Below, piece after piece: positions 1-7,755 of a DNA stretch of 18,498 nt. The position numbers and the translations under genes were made by a program. The notes beneath the pieces were generated by a model. The model saw nothing but the letters and a program-made list of their open reading frames with translations. It searched no databases and was not told the origin of the DNA. Source of the stretch: Oscillospiraceae bacterium (GTDB lineage Bacteria > Bacillota_A > Clostridia > Oscillospirales > JAAYXM01); NCBI GenBank assembly GCA_017532355.1, contig JAFXJK010000050.1:1-18498 (forward strand), in the 5' to 3' direction. Each line of letters begins with the position of its first letter. Position 1 is the stretch's first letter.

Positions 1-668
1 CCGAGGGTCTTACCGCAATCCAGAAGCTCTTGCTTCAGCTCGTGTCGGCGGCAGTATATCTTTCTCTTCTCCGCTGGCTCGGAGACCTTACCCCGACGCT
101 TTATATCCCGTTTTTTAATGTTACCTTATCCCTTGACTGGGTGCTTTATCTTGTCATAATGCTCCTCGCTATTGTAGGAACTGTAAATGCAGTTAACCTT
201 ACAGACGGTGTTGATGGGCTCGCGACGAGTGTAACCGTTCCGGTTGTTCTTGTCTATGCAATCATCGGCGCATATATGTCATATTCAATAGTTGGCCTTG
301 TGCCTGCAGCGCTCTTCGGAGCACTTTTAGCGTTTCTTATTTACAACTTCAATCCTGCAAAAGTCTTTATGGGCGATACGGGGTCGCTGTTTCTCGGCGG
401 CGCGGTTTGCGGAATAGCGTTTGCTTACGATATGCCGCTTCTGCTTCTTTTTGTCGGTATCGTGTATATCGTCGAGGCTTTGTCTGTTATTTTACAGGTG
501 GGATATTTCAAACTCACGCACGGCAAAAGGCTTTTCCGTATGTCTCCGATACACCACCATTTTGAAATGGGTGGCTGGAGCGAGAAAAAGGTCTGTGCAA
601 TCTTTATGACAGTTTCGGCAATCGGCGCACTTATCGGATTTGCCGGAGTATGGGGAAAATTATTTTAG
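1..668 (+). CDS. mraY: Phospho-N-acetylmuramoyl-pentapeptide-transferase MraY (C-terminal part, 5' truncated by window)
   Basis: MraY transfers phospho-MurNAc-pentapeptide from UDP to undecaprenyl phosphate, giving lipid I at the inner face of the membrane. The frame is open from base 3 (reading EGLTAIQKLLLQ), so the ATG at 30 is internal and the true start lies outside the window. About 221 residues are visible of a family length near 320-360. Family signatures seen are NLTDGVDGLA, the loop MGDTGSLFLGG, and the late cytoplasmic motif SPIHHHFEMGGWSE with its triple histidine. The upstream Asp-Asp motif is not in the window. Hydrophobic membrane segments alternate with these loops. The stop is 19 bases before ftsW, so the two are probably co-transcribed. 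The usual intervening murD is missing. Confidence 0.96.
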   Translation, partial: EGLTAIQKLLLQLVSAAVYLSLLRWLGDLTPTLYIPFFNVTLSLDWVLYLVIMLLAIVGTVNAVNLTDGVDGLATSVTVPVVLVYAIIGAYMSYSIVGLVPAALFGALLAFLIYNFNPAKVFMGDTGSLFLGGAVCGIAFAYDMPLLLLFVGIVYIVEALSVILQVGYFKLTHGKRLFRMSPIHHHFEMGGWSEKKVCAIFMTVSAIGALIGFAGVWGKLF

Positions 669-687
669 TTTCAGGGAGTGCGGATAA

Positions 688-1854
688 ATGGCGAGAAAAC
701 CAATTCAAAAACTTCTTCGTAGGCCGCAGAGAGCAAAAACTGAGGTCAAGAGCGGAGCAGGCGGAACAATGGATATTCCTTTTCTTGTTCTCGTAATAGT
801 CCTTATGGGAATAGGGATTCTCATGCTTTTCTCGGCGAGCTATGCGACCGCATATTATGAAAATTTGCCATCTACATACTACTTCATGAGACAGGGCATC
901 TTTGCCGTCGCGGGTCTTGCGATAATGTTCGTTGTAAGCTTTATGGATTACAGAAAATTCAGGAAGCTTTCTCCGCTTCTTATGATAATTGCGATAGTTC
1001 TTCTCGTCGTTGTTTTGCTCGTAGGTAAGGGTAACTACGGCGAAAAGAGATGGATTGACCTTGGAGTTTTTCAGTTCCAGCCGTCTGAGGTTGCAAAGCT
1101 TGCGGTCATCTTCTTTTTCTCAAGTATGATTTCTGTCAATGCAGAGAAGATGAGCACGTTTAAATACGGAGTTCTGCCATTTGTCATTGTTCTTGCAGTG
1201 GTCGGCGGACTTATGTTCCTCGAACCGCACCTTTCGGGAATGATACTTATTTTCGGTGTAGGTGCCGCGCTTATGTTCATTGGCGGAACTCATTGGGCGT
1301 GGTTTGCCGGAGCTATCGGTGCGATTGGTGTCGGCGGTGCGGCCGCGATAAGCTTCCTTGATTATGCGCGCCAGCGCGTTGCGACGTGGCTTGACCCGTT
1401 TCTCGACCCGAAGGGCGATGGATATCAGATAATACAGTCGCTTTACGCAATCGGATCGGGAGGTCTTCTCGGCCTCGGATTCGGAAACAGCCGTCAGAAG
1501 TACCTTTATCTCCCTGAGGCGCATAACGACTTTATCTTCGCAATCGTATGTGAGGAACTTGGTTTTATTGGTGCGATAATAATTCTCGTTCTCTTTGCTC
1601 TTCTTATCATGCGAGGCTATTGGATTGCACTCCACGCGAGAGATAAGTTCGGCTCGCTTCTTGCGGCAGGAATATCTACAATGGTAGCGTTGCAGACCGT
1701 GCTCAATATCGGTGTTGTAACAGGCGTTTTGCCGGTTACGGGAGCTGCGCTTCCGTTCTTCTCGTACGGCGGTACGGCACTTTTGATTCTGCTTGCTGAG
1801 ATGGGCGTTGTTCTGTCCGTTTCGCGATATATTCCCGTTAAAGAGGAAAAATAG
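688..1854 (+). CDS. ftsW: SEDS peptidoglycan glycosyltransferase FtsW/SpoVE
   Basis: A polytopic SEDS protein of 388 residues that polymerises lipid II glycan strands at the septum together with a class B PBP. After a basic cytoplasmic N-terminus (about residues 1-28) come roughly ten membrane segments. Family motifs visible are KRWIDLG near 120, QPSEVAKLA near 131, EPHLSGM near 179, PEAHNDFIFAI with the essential Asp at 281, and a C-terminal LPVTGAALPFFSYGG. The start has a ribosome site (AGGGAG) about nine bases upstream. It sits between mraY and murG, 14 bases before murG. In Clostridia FtsW and the sporulation paralogue SpoVE are hard to separate by sequence; position in the dcw cluster does not settle which it is. 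Confidence 0.94.
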   Translation: MARKPIQKLLRRPQRAKTEVKSGAGGTMDIPFLVLVIVLMGIGILMLFSASYATAYYENLPSTYYFMRQGIFAVAGLAIMFVVSFMDYRKFRKLSPLLMIIAIVLLVVVLLVGKGNYGEKRWIDLGVFQFQPSEVAKLAVIFFFSSMISVNAEKMSTFKYGVLPFVIVLAVVGGLMFLEPHLSGMILIFGVGAALMFIGGTHWAWFAGAIGAIGVGGAAAISFLDYARQRVATWLDPFLDPKGDGYQIIQSLYAIGSGGLLGLGFGNSRQKYLYLPEAHNDFIFAIVCEELGFIGAIIILVLFALLIMRGYWIALHARDKFGSLLAAGISTMVALQTVLNIGVVTGVLPVTGAALPFFSYGGTALLILLAEMGVVLSVSRYIPVKEEK

Positions 1855-1868
1855 AAGGGAAGATTTTT

Positions 1869-2990
1869 ATGCGTTTTCTCTTTGCTTGCGGCGGCACCGG
1901 CGGTCACATAAATCCTGCCATTGCCGTGGCGAAATTGATTAAAGAAAAAAGGCAGGATGCCGAAATTCTGTTTGTAGGCGCATTCGGTGGAATGGAAGAG
2001 CGTCTCGTTCCGAATGCAGGCTTTGAGATCGAAACGGTCAAAGTAAGCTCGATTTCAAGAAAAAAGAGCCTTTCGGCACTTCTTGGAAATATAAAGGCAT
2101 TAAAAAAAGTCATTTCTGCAGAGAAAGAAGTAAAGGAAATTATAAAGAGATTTTCTCCGGATGTAGTTATAGGAACAGGGGGATATGCGTGCTATCCTGC
2201 ACTTCGCTCTGCAACGCGACTCGGTATTCCGACGGTGGTGCACGAGTCCAACGCATACCCGGGCCTTGCGACACGCCGTCTCGCGAAAAAAGTGACAAGG
2301 GTTCTTCTGAACTTTGAGGCAAGTGAGGCTCACCTGCCAAAGGGGACGTCTCATTGCGTTGTCGGAAACCCGATTCGCGGAGATATACTCATGTATGACA
2401 GAAAAAAAGCGAGAGAGGAGCTTGGTGTTTCAAAACCGCTTCTCGTAAGCTTCTGGGGATCTCTCGGTGCAAGGGAAATGAATGAGCGTATTGCCGAGTT
2501 TATGCGCCTTGAAAAGGAAGAAGGATGTGAGTTCTGTCATATCCACGCCTGCGGAAAATTCGGATACGAGTGGATGCCGGGACTTCTTTCCGAAAAGGGC
2601 ATTACGGCAGACGGTACGGAAGGGATTTGGCTTCGCGAGTATATCGACGATATGCCGAGAGTTCTTGCGGCGGCAGATCTTGTTATGTGCCGTGGTGGTG
2701 CAGGTACGCTTTCCGAGATAAGTGCAACCGGAAAGCCTGCTATAATTGTTCCGTCACCCAATGTTACTGACAATCATCAATATAAAAACGCGCTTGAGCT
2801 TAAGAAAATCGGCGGCGCGATAGTTTTTGAGGAGAAAGATGCAACTCCGCGTACCTTGCTTAAGGCTGCAAAGGAGCTTCTTTCGGATAAGAAAAAGCGC
2901 GATGAGATGTCCGCATCTCTCATACAAAATGCGGTGCTCGATGCATCGGAGCGGATATATTCGGAAATAATGAATGTAATCAGAAAATAG
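1869..2990 (+). CDS. murG: UDP-GlcNAc:undecaprenyl-PP-MurNAc-pentapeptide GlcNAc transferase MurG
   Basis: MurG (373 aa, normal length) adds GlcNAc to lipid I to make lipid II at the cytoplasmic face of the membrane. It is a GT-B glycosyltransferase of family GT28. The N-terminal glycine-rich loop GGTGGHINPAIA (residues 8-19, His13) is typical. The C-domain shows the GSLGAREMN loop and the UDP-GlcNAc-binding stretch CRGGAGTLSEI, followed by PSPNVTDNHQ. An AAGGGAAG ribosome site precedes the ATG. It follows ftsW by 14 bases in the same operon. An 81-base gap with a hairpin separates it from the murA-ftsQ frame. Confidence 0.96.
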   Translation: MRFLFACGGTGGHINPAIAVAKLIKEKRQDAEILFVGAFGGMEERLVPNAGFEIETVKVSSISRKKSLSALLGNIKALKKVISAEKEVKEIIKRFSPDVVIGTGGYACYPALRSATRLGIPTVVHESNAYPGLATRRLAKKVTRVLLNFEASEAHLPKGTSHCVVGNPIRGDILMYDRKKAREELGVSKPLLVSFWGSLGAREMNERIAEFMRLEKEEGCEFCHIHACGKFGYEWMPGLLSEKGITADGTEGIWLREYIDDMPRVLAAADLVMCRGGAGTLSEISATGKPAIIVPSPNVTDNHQYKNALELKKIGGAIVFEEKDATPRTLLKAAKELLSDKKKRDEMSASLIQNAVLDASERIYSEIMNVIRK

Positions 2991-3017
2991 CTCTGAAAAA
3001 AGGAAAAGTAACCCATT

Positions 3018-3047
3018 TTGTCACTTCGACATAAACTGAAGTGACAA
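3018..3047 (+). other. Perfect inverted repeat / hairpin in murG-murA gap
   Basis: Two 10-base arms (TTGTCACTTC at 3018-3027 and GAAGTGACAA at 3038-3047) are exact reverse complements around a 10-base loop. No run of T follows, so it is not a classical intrinsic terminator. It lies just upstream of the AGGGGGTG ribosome site (3054-3060) of the next gene. It could be an mRNA processing or stability element, or a protein operator; the sequence alone does not decide. Confidence 0.6.
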
Positions 3048-3071
3048 TGAATTAGGGGGTGCTTTCCCTGA

Positions 3072-5225
3072 ATGGGCACATTGATTATAAACGGAGGAAG
3101 AAAGCTTTCGGGTAATATTGCGGTGCACGGCTCAAAAAACAGCGTTTTGCCGATTCTCGCCGCGACAATTCTCAACAACGGCATCAGCGAAATACATAAC
3201 TGTCCGCACCTCACGGATGTGAATGCAGCGATAGAGATTTTGCGCTGTATCGGATGTAAGGTCGATTTTCGGGATGATGTCGTAACGGTTGATTCGAGAG
3301 ATGCCCGAAGATTTGAGATTCCTGACGGGCTTATGCGCGAAATGCGCTCGTCCGTGATATTTATGGGTGCGCTTCTGGCAAGGCTCGGAAAGGCATCAAT
3401 GTTCACACCCGGAGGGTGTGAGCTCGGCGCGCGGCCGATTGATTTACATCTCTCCTCGATGCGTATGCTCGGTGCAAAAGTGAGCGAAGAGGGTGGCGCG
3501 ATAAACTGCGAAGCGCGGCGTCTTCGTGGCAGAGATATTGTGCTTTCATTTCCGAGCGTAGGCGCAACGGAGAACACAATGCTTGCGGCAACTGCGTGTG
3601 AGGGAAAAACGCGCATAATCAATGCGGCACGTGAGCCTGAAATTGAAGATTTACAAAATTTCCTGCGAGCGCTTGGCGCAGAGGTCAGCGGAGCAGGAAG
3701 TTCCGTAATAACCGTTGTAGGCAGACGTCGGCTCTCCTCTGCAAGTTTTTCTGTTATTCCCGACAGAATTTGTGCCGCAACATATATGTGTGCCGCGGCT
3801 CTTTGCGGTGGAGATGTTACGGTTGAAAAAATTATTCCCGAGCATATTTCAAACGTGCGTGCGCTTCTTACAATCGCAGGTTGTGAAATAGAAGAGGGAA
3901 GAGATTTTCTGAGGTTGCAGAGGAATGGCGAGCTTTCCGCCATCCGCATGGTGCGGACGATGCCGTATCCCGGTTTCCCGACCGACGCACAACCGCAGAT
4001 GATGGCGCTTACTACAAAGTGTATGGGAACCTCTGTGTTTGCGGAGAACATCTTTGACGGCAGATTCCGACATGTCGGAGGTCTTGTGCGGATGGGTGCA
4101 GATATCAGAGTTGAGGGCAGTCTCGCACTTGTAAACGGAGTGAAAAGGCTTGTTGGAAGCCGTGTCTCGGCAACTGACCTTCGCGGCGGTGCGGCACTTG
4201 TTATTGCGGCACTTGCAGCAGAGGGAGAGAGCGAGATAGATGAGATTTTCCACATAGACCGAGGATATGAAAAGATAGAAGAAAGTATGTCAGCTCTTGG
4301 AGCTGATATCAAGAGAGTGGAAGTGGTGAAAATAATGGCGGCAAGAAAGTATATAAAAAGAAGAAGCGGAAGAAGGGGAGGCGGAGTTATTCTGTCATTT
4401 CTCACCTTCTGCATAGTCGTTGCAGCCATTGTCATGTCGGTTACCGTATTTCTCAAGGTTGCGACTATTGAGGTAAGCGGACTTACGAAATACGACCCGA
4501 ATGAGGTCATAAGAACCTCGCAGATTGAAAACGGCGATAATATGTTTATGATAAATAAATTTGAGGTTGCAAACAGGATTCTTGATACTTATCCGTATAT
4601 AGAGCAGATAAAGATCCGCCGCCGCCTTCCGGATACGTTTACGTTTGAGATAACGGAAAGATCGCCTGCGGCTTATGTTGAAGCAGAGGGAAGCAGATGG
4701 CTTATAGACAAAAAAGGATACCTGCTCGAAATGCTCCCGGATGAGGATGACGTGACTGTGCCGAAGGTAAGCGGAGTGGAAGTGCTCACGCCGCAGGCAG
4801 GCGGCGCGCTTGTTCTCAAAAACGATGCACAGCTTGAGCCTCTTCGTGAGGTAATGGGAGCGCTTTCTTCGTCGGGTATGCTTGAAAGAGTAGCGCGCAT
4901 TGAAGTTGAAAAGCTTTATGACATCAGAATTGTTTACGGAGACAGATTCCTTGTAAATCTCGGAGATACGAGCGAGCTTTCAAGAAAGATAGAGATGCTC
5001 CGCGTAGTCATAGAGCAGCTTGCGGAGTTTGACAAGGGTACGATAAACGTAAGCGCGGTAAAAGAGGCTCGTTTCAGACCCGATGCGAATATAGACCTCA
5101 GCGAAGCGGCAAAGGTGCCTGAAACACCTGCTCCGTCAGAAGGCGAGGTAGCCGAGACTCCTGTCGGGGAAGAAGCAACGCCGCAGGAAAACAGTGAAGA
5201 CAGTTCGGAGATTCCTCCACAATAA
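3072..5225 (+). CDS. murA-ftsQ: MurA-FtsQ/DivIB fusion: UDP-GlcNAc 1-carboxyvinyltransferase joined in frame to the division protein
   Basis: One open frame of 717 residues carries two complete proteins. Residues 1 to about 419 are MurA, the first committed peptidoglycan enzyme (enolpyruvyl transfer from PEP to UDP-GlcNAc): Lys22 in GSKN, active-site Cys116 in GGCELGARP, Asp305 in GFPTDAQ and Arg371 in ATDLRGG. MurA ends naturally at GADIKRVEVVK. Residue 422 (ATG at 4335) begins a normal FtsQ/DivIB: basic N-terminus, one membrane segment (about 438-461), POTRA domain starting at IEVSGLTKYD, beta domain to about 670, then an acidic Pro/Glu/Ser-rich tail. No stop lies between the halves. FtsQ has its N-terminus in the cytoplasm, so a fusion would hold MurA on the inner face of the division site. 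A single-base assembly error is the main alternative, because a TGA occurs in the +1 frame at 4327. The start is supported by an AGGGGGTG ribosome site. Confidence 0.88.
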   Translation: MGTLIINGGRKLSGNIAVHGSKNSVLPILAATILNNGISEIHNCPHLTDVNAAIEILRCIGCKVDFRDDVVTVDSRDARRFEIPDGLMREMRSSVIFMGALLARLGKASMFTPGGCELGARPIDLHLSSMRMLGAKVSEEGGAINCEARRLRGRDIVLSFPSVGATENTMLAATACEGKTRIINAAREPEIEDLQNFLRALGAEVSGAGSSVITVVGRRRLSSASFSVIPDRICAATYMCAAALCGGDVTVEKIIPEHISNVRALLTIAGCEIEEGRDFLRLQRNGELSAIRMVRTMPYPGFPTDAQPQMMALTTKCMGTSVFAENIFDGRFRHVGGLVRMGADIRVEGSLALVNGVKRLVGSRVSATDLRGGAALVIAALAAEGESEIDEIFHIDRGYEKIEESMSALGADIKRVEVVKIMAARKYIKRRSGRRGGGVILSFLTFCIVVAAIVMSVTVFLKVATIEVSGLTKYDPNEVIRTSQIENGDNMFMINKFEVANRILDTYPYIEQIKIRRRLPDTFTFEITERSPAAYVEAEGSRWLIDKKGYLLEMLPDEDDVTVPKVSGVEVLTPQAGGALVLKNDAQLEPLREVMGALSSSGMLERVARIEVEKLYDIRIVYGDRFLVNLGDTSELSRKIEMLRVVIEQLAEFDKGTINVSAVKEARFRPDANIDLSEAAKVPETPAPSEGEVAETPVGEEATPQENSEDSSEIPPQ
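4325..4337 (+). promoter_or_regulatory. Possible internal ribosome site and start for free FtsQ
   Basis: GGTGA at 4325-4329, complementary to the anti-Shine-Dalgarno tail, lies five bases before an in-frame ATG at 4335. That ATG is exactly where a normal FtsQ/DivIB would begin. A separate 296-residue FtsQ could therefore be made from the same message in addition to the full fusion. This is inference from spacing and sequence only. Confidence 0.45.
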
Positions 5226-5227
5226 AA

Positions 5228-5265
5228 GAAGCATGCACGACCTTTCGGGAGGTTGTGCATGCTTC
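5228..5265. terminator. Bidirectional intrinsic terminator between murA-ftsQ and the convergent aldolase gene
   Basis: A 16-base stem (5228-5243 with 5250-5265) closes on a TTCGGG loop with one G-U pair. It stands three bases after the murA-ftsQ stop and 20 bases beyond the stop of the - strand aldolase gene. T-rich sequence follows on both strands (CTTTATTT on +, TTCTTTTATT on -), so it can end both transcripts. Confidence 0.88.
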
Positions 5266-5285
5266 ACTTTATTTAAATTATAATT

Positions 5286-6290
5286 TTACTTCTGCTCTGC
5301 AACTGACTTGCGGTACTTTTCGCTTTCCCAGTTGTTGATGAAGTCGCGGCCTGCCTCGTCCATTGTCTGGATTGTGAGACCTGCGTTTCTTACTGACATT
5401 ACGACGTATGCGTATGCTGCAAAAGTCTCAAGGATTGCGGAAGCTTCCTTTGCGACTGTCTTGAGAGTAAGAACACCGTTGTCGAATACGAGCTTGCCGT
5501 CGCTAAGTCCTGCGTTTAAGTAAACGAGCTGGTCGGGGTAGAGGATGGTCTTTCCGATTTCCTCAACGCCGTATTTTCCGATGAACTCTGCAATAACGGA
5601 AGCGTTGCTCTCGAAAGCACCGTCCTTTTCCTTAAGAACAAGGTCTGTGTAGAAGTCAGAAAGTCCGAGATATTTTTTGATTGTCTCGTTGATGAGGATG
5701 TGGAGGTCTGTGCACTCCTTTGCATCGTCGCTTGTTGTAACGAGACCGTGGTTTTCGAGGAAGATAACCTGTGGGAATCTGCCTGTCTCTGCCTCGTATG
5801 CGTTTATAGCGTCTTTGATTGAAAGTGTGAGCTCAAAGCCGGGGTTGATATACGGAATCCAGACAAAGTCAACATCTGGGAAAATCTTCTTTGCAAGCTC
5901 ACATCCGCCGATGGAGCAGGTTACAACGTTTGCATAAACGGGGTGAGTGTGCATAACGTATTTCTTTAAAAGTGAATGGAAGCCTGTCTCAACGGACGGG
6001 CGAAGAGTCTTTCCGTCAGCTGCGGGGAAAACGCAGGAGAGAGTAAAGGGAGTAGAGTTCTTTTCCTTTTCTGCAATTTCGGACGGCTCAACGTCTGCGT
6101 GGTATTCCTTGATTTTTATGTAGTCAACATCGGCATATCCTGCAGTTTCTGTGATTTCACGAATAGTAAAGCCTGATGCCTTGATAGCCATCTTGTTTAC
6201 ATCGTGCTTAACGGAAGCGTTACCGCCGCCGCCCTGAACGTAGTCTGCCATATTGCCGATTTTCTGGCACATAGTAATAAAGTCTTTCAT
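5286..6290 (-). CDS. Class II aldolase/adducin family protein (sugar-phosphate aldolase type)
   Basis: This 334-residue protein has the class II (zinc) aldolase fold. Visible signatures are GGGGNASVK (residues 20-28, phosphate-binding loop), RPSVETGFH with Glu101 in the position of the catalytic acid/base, YVMHTHPVYAN with the metal-binding pair His114 and His116, and FLENHGLVTT with the third histidine His171. Members cleave fuculose-, rhamnulose- or ribulose-type phosphates to DHAP or act as epimerases. It is longer than the 210-230 residue single-domain enzymes and resembles the aldolase half of RhaD-like proteins; the extra C-terminal part is not recognised. AAGGAGG precedes the start. 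It is a single-gene unit, divergent from the mutarotase-like gene, suggesting a sugar-related role. The substrate is unknown. Confidence 0.85.
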   Translation of the reverse strand: MKDFITMCQKIGNMADYVQGGGGNASVKHDVNKMAIKASGFTIREITETAGYADVDYIKIKEYHADVEPSEIAEKEKNSTPFTLSCVFPAADGKTLRPSVETGFHSLLKKYVMHTHPVYANVVTCSIGGCELAKKIFPDVDFVWIPYINPGFELTLSIKDAINAYEAETGRFPQVIFLENHGLVTTSDDAKECTDLHILINETIKKYLGLSDFYTDLVLKEKDGAFESNASVIAEFIGKYGVEEIGKTILYPDQLVYLNAGLSDGKLVFDNGVLTLKTVAKEASAILETFAAYAYVVMSVRNAGLTIQTMDEAGRDFINNWESEKYRKSVAEQK

Positions 6291-6313
6291 TTTAGTGACC
6301 TCCTTCTCTTGAT

Positions 6314-6349
6314 AAAGTAAAGTATATCATTTTTGAAAAGTAAAGTCCA
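6314..6349 (-). promoter_or_regulatory. Promoter of the class II aldolase gene with flanking direct repeats
   Basis: On the - strand TGGACT (6344-6349) and TATACT (6321-6326) are separated by 17 bases, matching -35 and -10 elements, with the AAGGAGG ribosome site just downstream. A 10-base direct repeat ACTTTACTTT (- strand) occurs at 6337-6346 and 6314-6323, one copy overlapping the -35 and the other adjoining the -10, which could be an operator. Confidence 0.6.
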
Positions 6350-6379
6350 TAGAAAAAATGATTTTCAGGCAAATAATTC

Positions 6380-6408
6380 TTTTATTTATAAGGAAGATGT
6401 GATAGAAT
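6380..6408 (+). promoter_or_regulatory. Probable promoter for the mutarotase-like gene
   Basis: TAGAAT at 6403-6408 fits a -10 element and lies 25 bases before the chosen start. The -35 region (TTTTAT at 6380-6385, 17-base spacing) is a weak match. No better candidate was seen in the divergent intergenic region. Confidence 0.35.
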
Positions 6409-6432
6409 TATCTAAAAGAAAGGATGAGTTAT

Positions 6433-7293
6433 ATGTCTGTTGTAACAATAAAAAGCGCAGAGCTTACTGTCGGCATCAAGACAAAGGGTGCTGAAATAAC
6501 TTCCGTAAAGGATAATGCAGGTAAGGAATACATCTGGCAGGGTGACCCCAAGTTCTGGAAGGATCAGGCGATTGTTCTTTTTCCTGTCGTAGGACGCCTT
6601 GATAACGGCAAATATACTTTGAACGGCAAGGAATATGAAATGGATATCCACGGCTTTGCAAAGGATATGGAGTTTGAGGTTGAGGCTCATTCCGAGAGCG
6701 CTGTAACTTTCCTGCTTCGGGCAAACGATGAAACGAGAAAGTGCTATCCGTTTGACTTTGAGTTCCGTGTAGCGTTCCGTGTTGACGGAAAGAAGCTCGC
6801 TGTTGACTTTGCAACGAAGAATACAGGAAGTGGAGATATGTACTACTCCGTCGGCGCTCACGAGGGTTATAATATCGAGGGCGGTGCGGAGAATTACAGC
6901 ATTGTGCTTGATGAGGTTGAGACTCTTCGCAAGTATGAGGTTGTCCCTGAAGGATATATCGCAGAGGAGACGAAGCCCTGCTTTGAAAATTCAAGAGAGC
7001 TTAAGCTCTCCGACGATTTCTTTGCAGTTGACGGTCTTATCTTCTTTGATGTAAAATCGCGCGGAGTCGCCCTTCGCAACGACAAAACGGGTGAGAAGAT
7101 TCACGTTGCATTCCCCGGCTTTGATACACTTCTTGTCTGGAAGCGTCCGGGTGCTCCGCTTGTCTGCATCGAGCCGTGGGCAGGAACTCCTGACCTTCGT
7201 TGGAAAAAGGTTTCCGACTTTTCTGAAAAGTACCGTATGCATACCCTTGCAGGCGGCGAAGAGGAAACTCTTACACATACAATAACATTTTAA
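6433..7293 (+). CDS. Aldose 1-epimerase (galactose mutarotase) family protein, LacX-like
   Basis: A 286-residue beta-sandwich mutarotase-family protein that would interconvert anomers of a sugar or sugar phosphate in the cytoplasm. Seen: FPVVGRLDNG (Arg55), DIHGFAKD (His73), SVGAHEGYN with His143 as the likely general acid, and VCIEPWAGTPD with Glu247 as the likely general base. The pattern matches the LacX-like branch. An ATG also occurs at 6424 in the same frame, but it directly abuts the AAAGG ribosome site. The ATG at 6433 sits nine bases after that site and is preferred. It runs into the YaiI-like gene with a three-base gap. The exact substrate is unknown. Confidence 0.87.
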   Translation: MSVVTIKSAELTVGIKTKGAEITSVKDNAGKEYIWQGDPKFWKDQAIVLFPVVGRLDNGKYTLNGKEYEMDIHGFAKDMEFEVEAHSESAVTFLLRANDETRKCYPFDFEFRVAFRVDGKKLAVDFATKNTGSGDMYYSVGAHEGYNIEGGAENYSIVLDEVETLRKYEVVPEGYIAEETKPCFENSRELKLSDDFFAVDGLIFFDVKSRGVALRNDKTGEKIHVAFPGFDTLLVWKRPGAPLVCIEPWAGTPDLRWKKVSDFSEKYRMHTLAGGEEETLTHTITF

Positions 7294-7296
7294 TTT

Positions 7297-7734
7297 ATGA
7301 GAGTTCTTATAGATGCGGATGGATGTCCTGTCGTCGATATAACGATAAGGATTTCAAAAGAGGCAAGGGCAGAGTGTCACATATTCTGCGACAGCGCGCA
7401 CGAATTTGAGCGCGATGGTGCAATCACGCATACTGTTATGAAGGGCGCTGACAGTGCGGATTTTTATCTCGTGAACTTCATAAAGTCGGGCGATGTTGTA
7501 ATCACCCAGGATTACGGTCTTGCGTCAATGGCACTCTCAAGAGGAGCTCGCGTCATAAACCAGGACGGGCTTGAATATACTGAGTTCAATATCGACGCTC
7601 TTCTGCTTGCGCGACATACGGCGAAGAAAATACGAAACGCGGGAGGACGCCTTCGTGGGAAACCACCGCGCAAGCGTGAGCAGAACGAAGCTTTCGAAAA
7701 GAAACTTCGAGAAATTATGCTTGACAAAGTATAG
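7297..7734 (+). CDS. YaiI/YqxD family protein (UPF0178, DUF188)
   Basis: A 145-residue protein with the YaiI/YqxD N-terminal motif LIDADGCPV (Asp6, Asp8, Cys10), a central VITQDYGLASMAL and a basic C-terminus (RLRGKPPRKREQ). The family has a PIN-like fold and conserved acidic residues, suggesting a nuclease-like or nucleic-acid-binding role, but no function is established. There is no convincing ribosome site of its own. The ATG begins three bases after the preceding stop, so translation probably depends on coupling. Its last codons contain the -35 element of the next promoter. Confidence 0.9.
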   Translation: MRVLIDADGCPVVDITIRISKEARAECHIFCDSAHEFERDGAITHTVMKGADSADFYLVNFIKSGDVVITQDYGLASMALSRGARVINQDGLEYTEFNIDALLLARHTAKKIRNAGGRLRGKPPRKREQNEAFEKKLREIMLDKV

Positions 7735-7749
7735 TCCGAGTGGTATAAT
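7721..7749 (+). promoter_or_regulatory. Consensus sigma-70/sigmaA promoter for the Leu T-box unit
   Basis: TTGACA (7721-7726) and TATAAT (7744-7749) are both perfect consensus with 17-base spacing. The -35 lies inside the last codons of the YaiI-like gene (Leu-Asp-Lys). Transcription should begin near 7756. Confidence 0.92.
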
Positions 7750-7755
7750 AATAAA

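Noticed and set aside
2777..4510. 577-codon open frame on the - strand opposite murG/murA-ftsQ
   Set aside because: It overlaps three clearly functional + strand genes, has low-complexity Ser/Arg/Ile-rich composition and no recognisable domain; it is a shadow of codon bias on the opposite strand.
5228..5265. Palindrome after murA-ftsQ as a mobile-element end or attachment site
   Set aside because: Its place between convergent stops and the T-rich flanks on both strands are fully explained by a bidirectional terminator.
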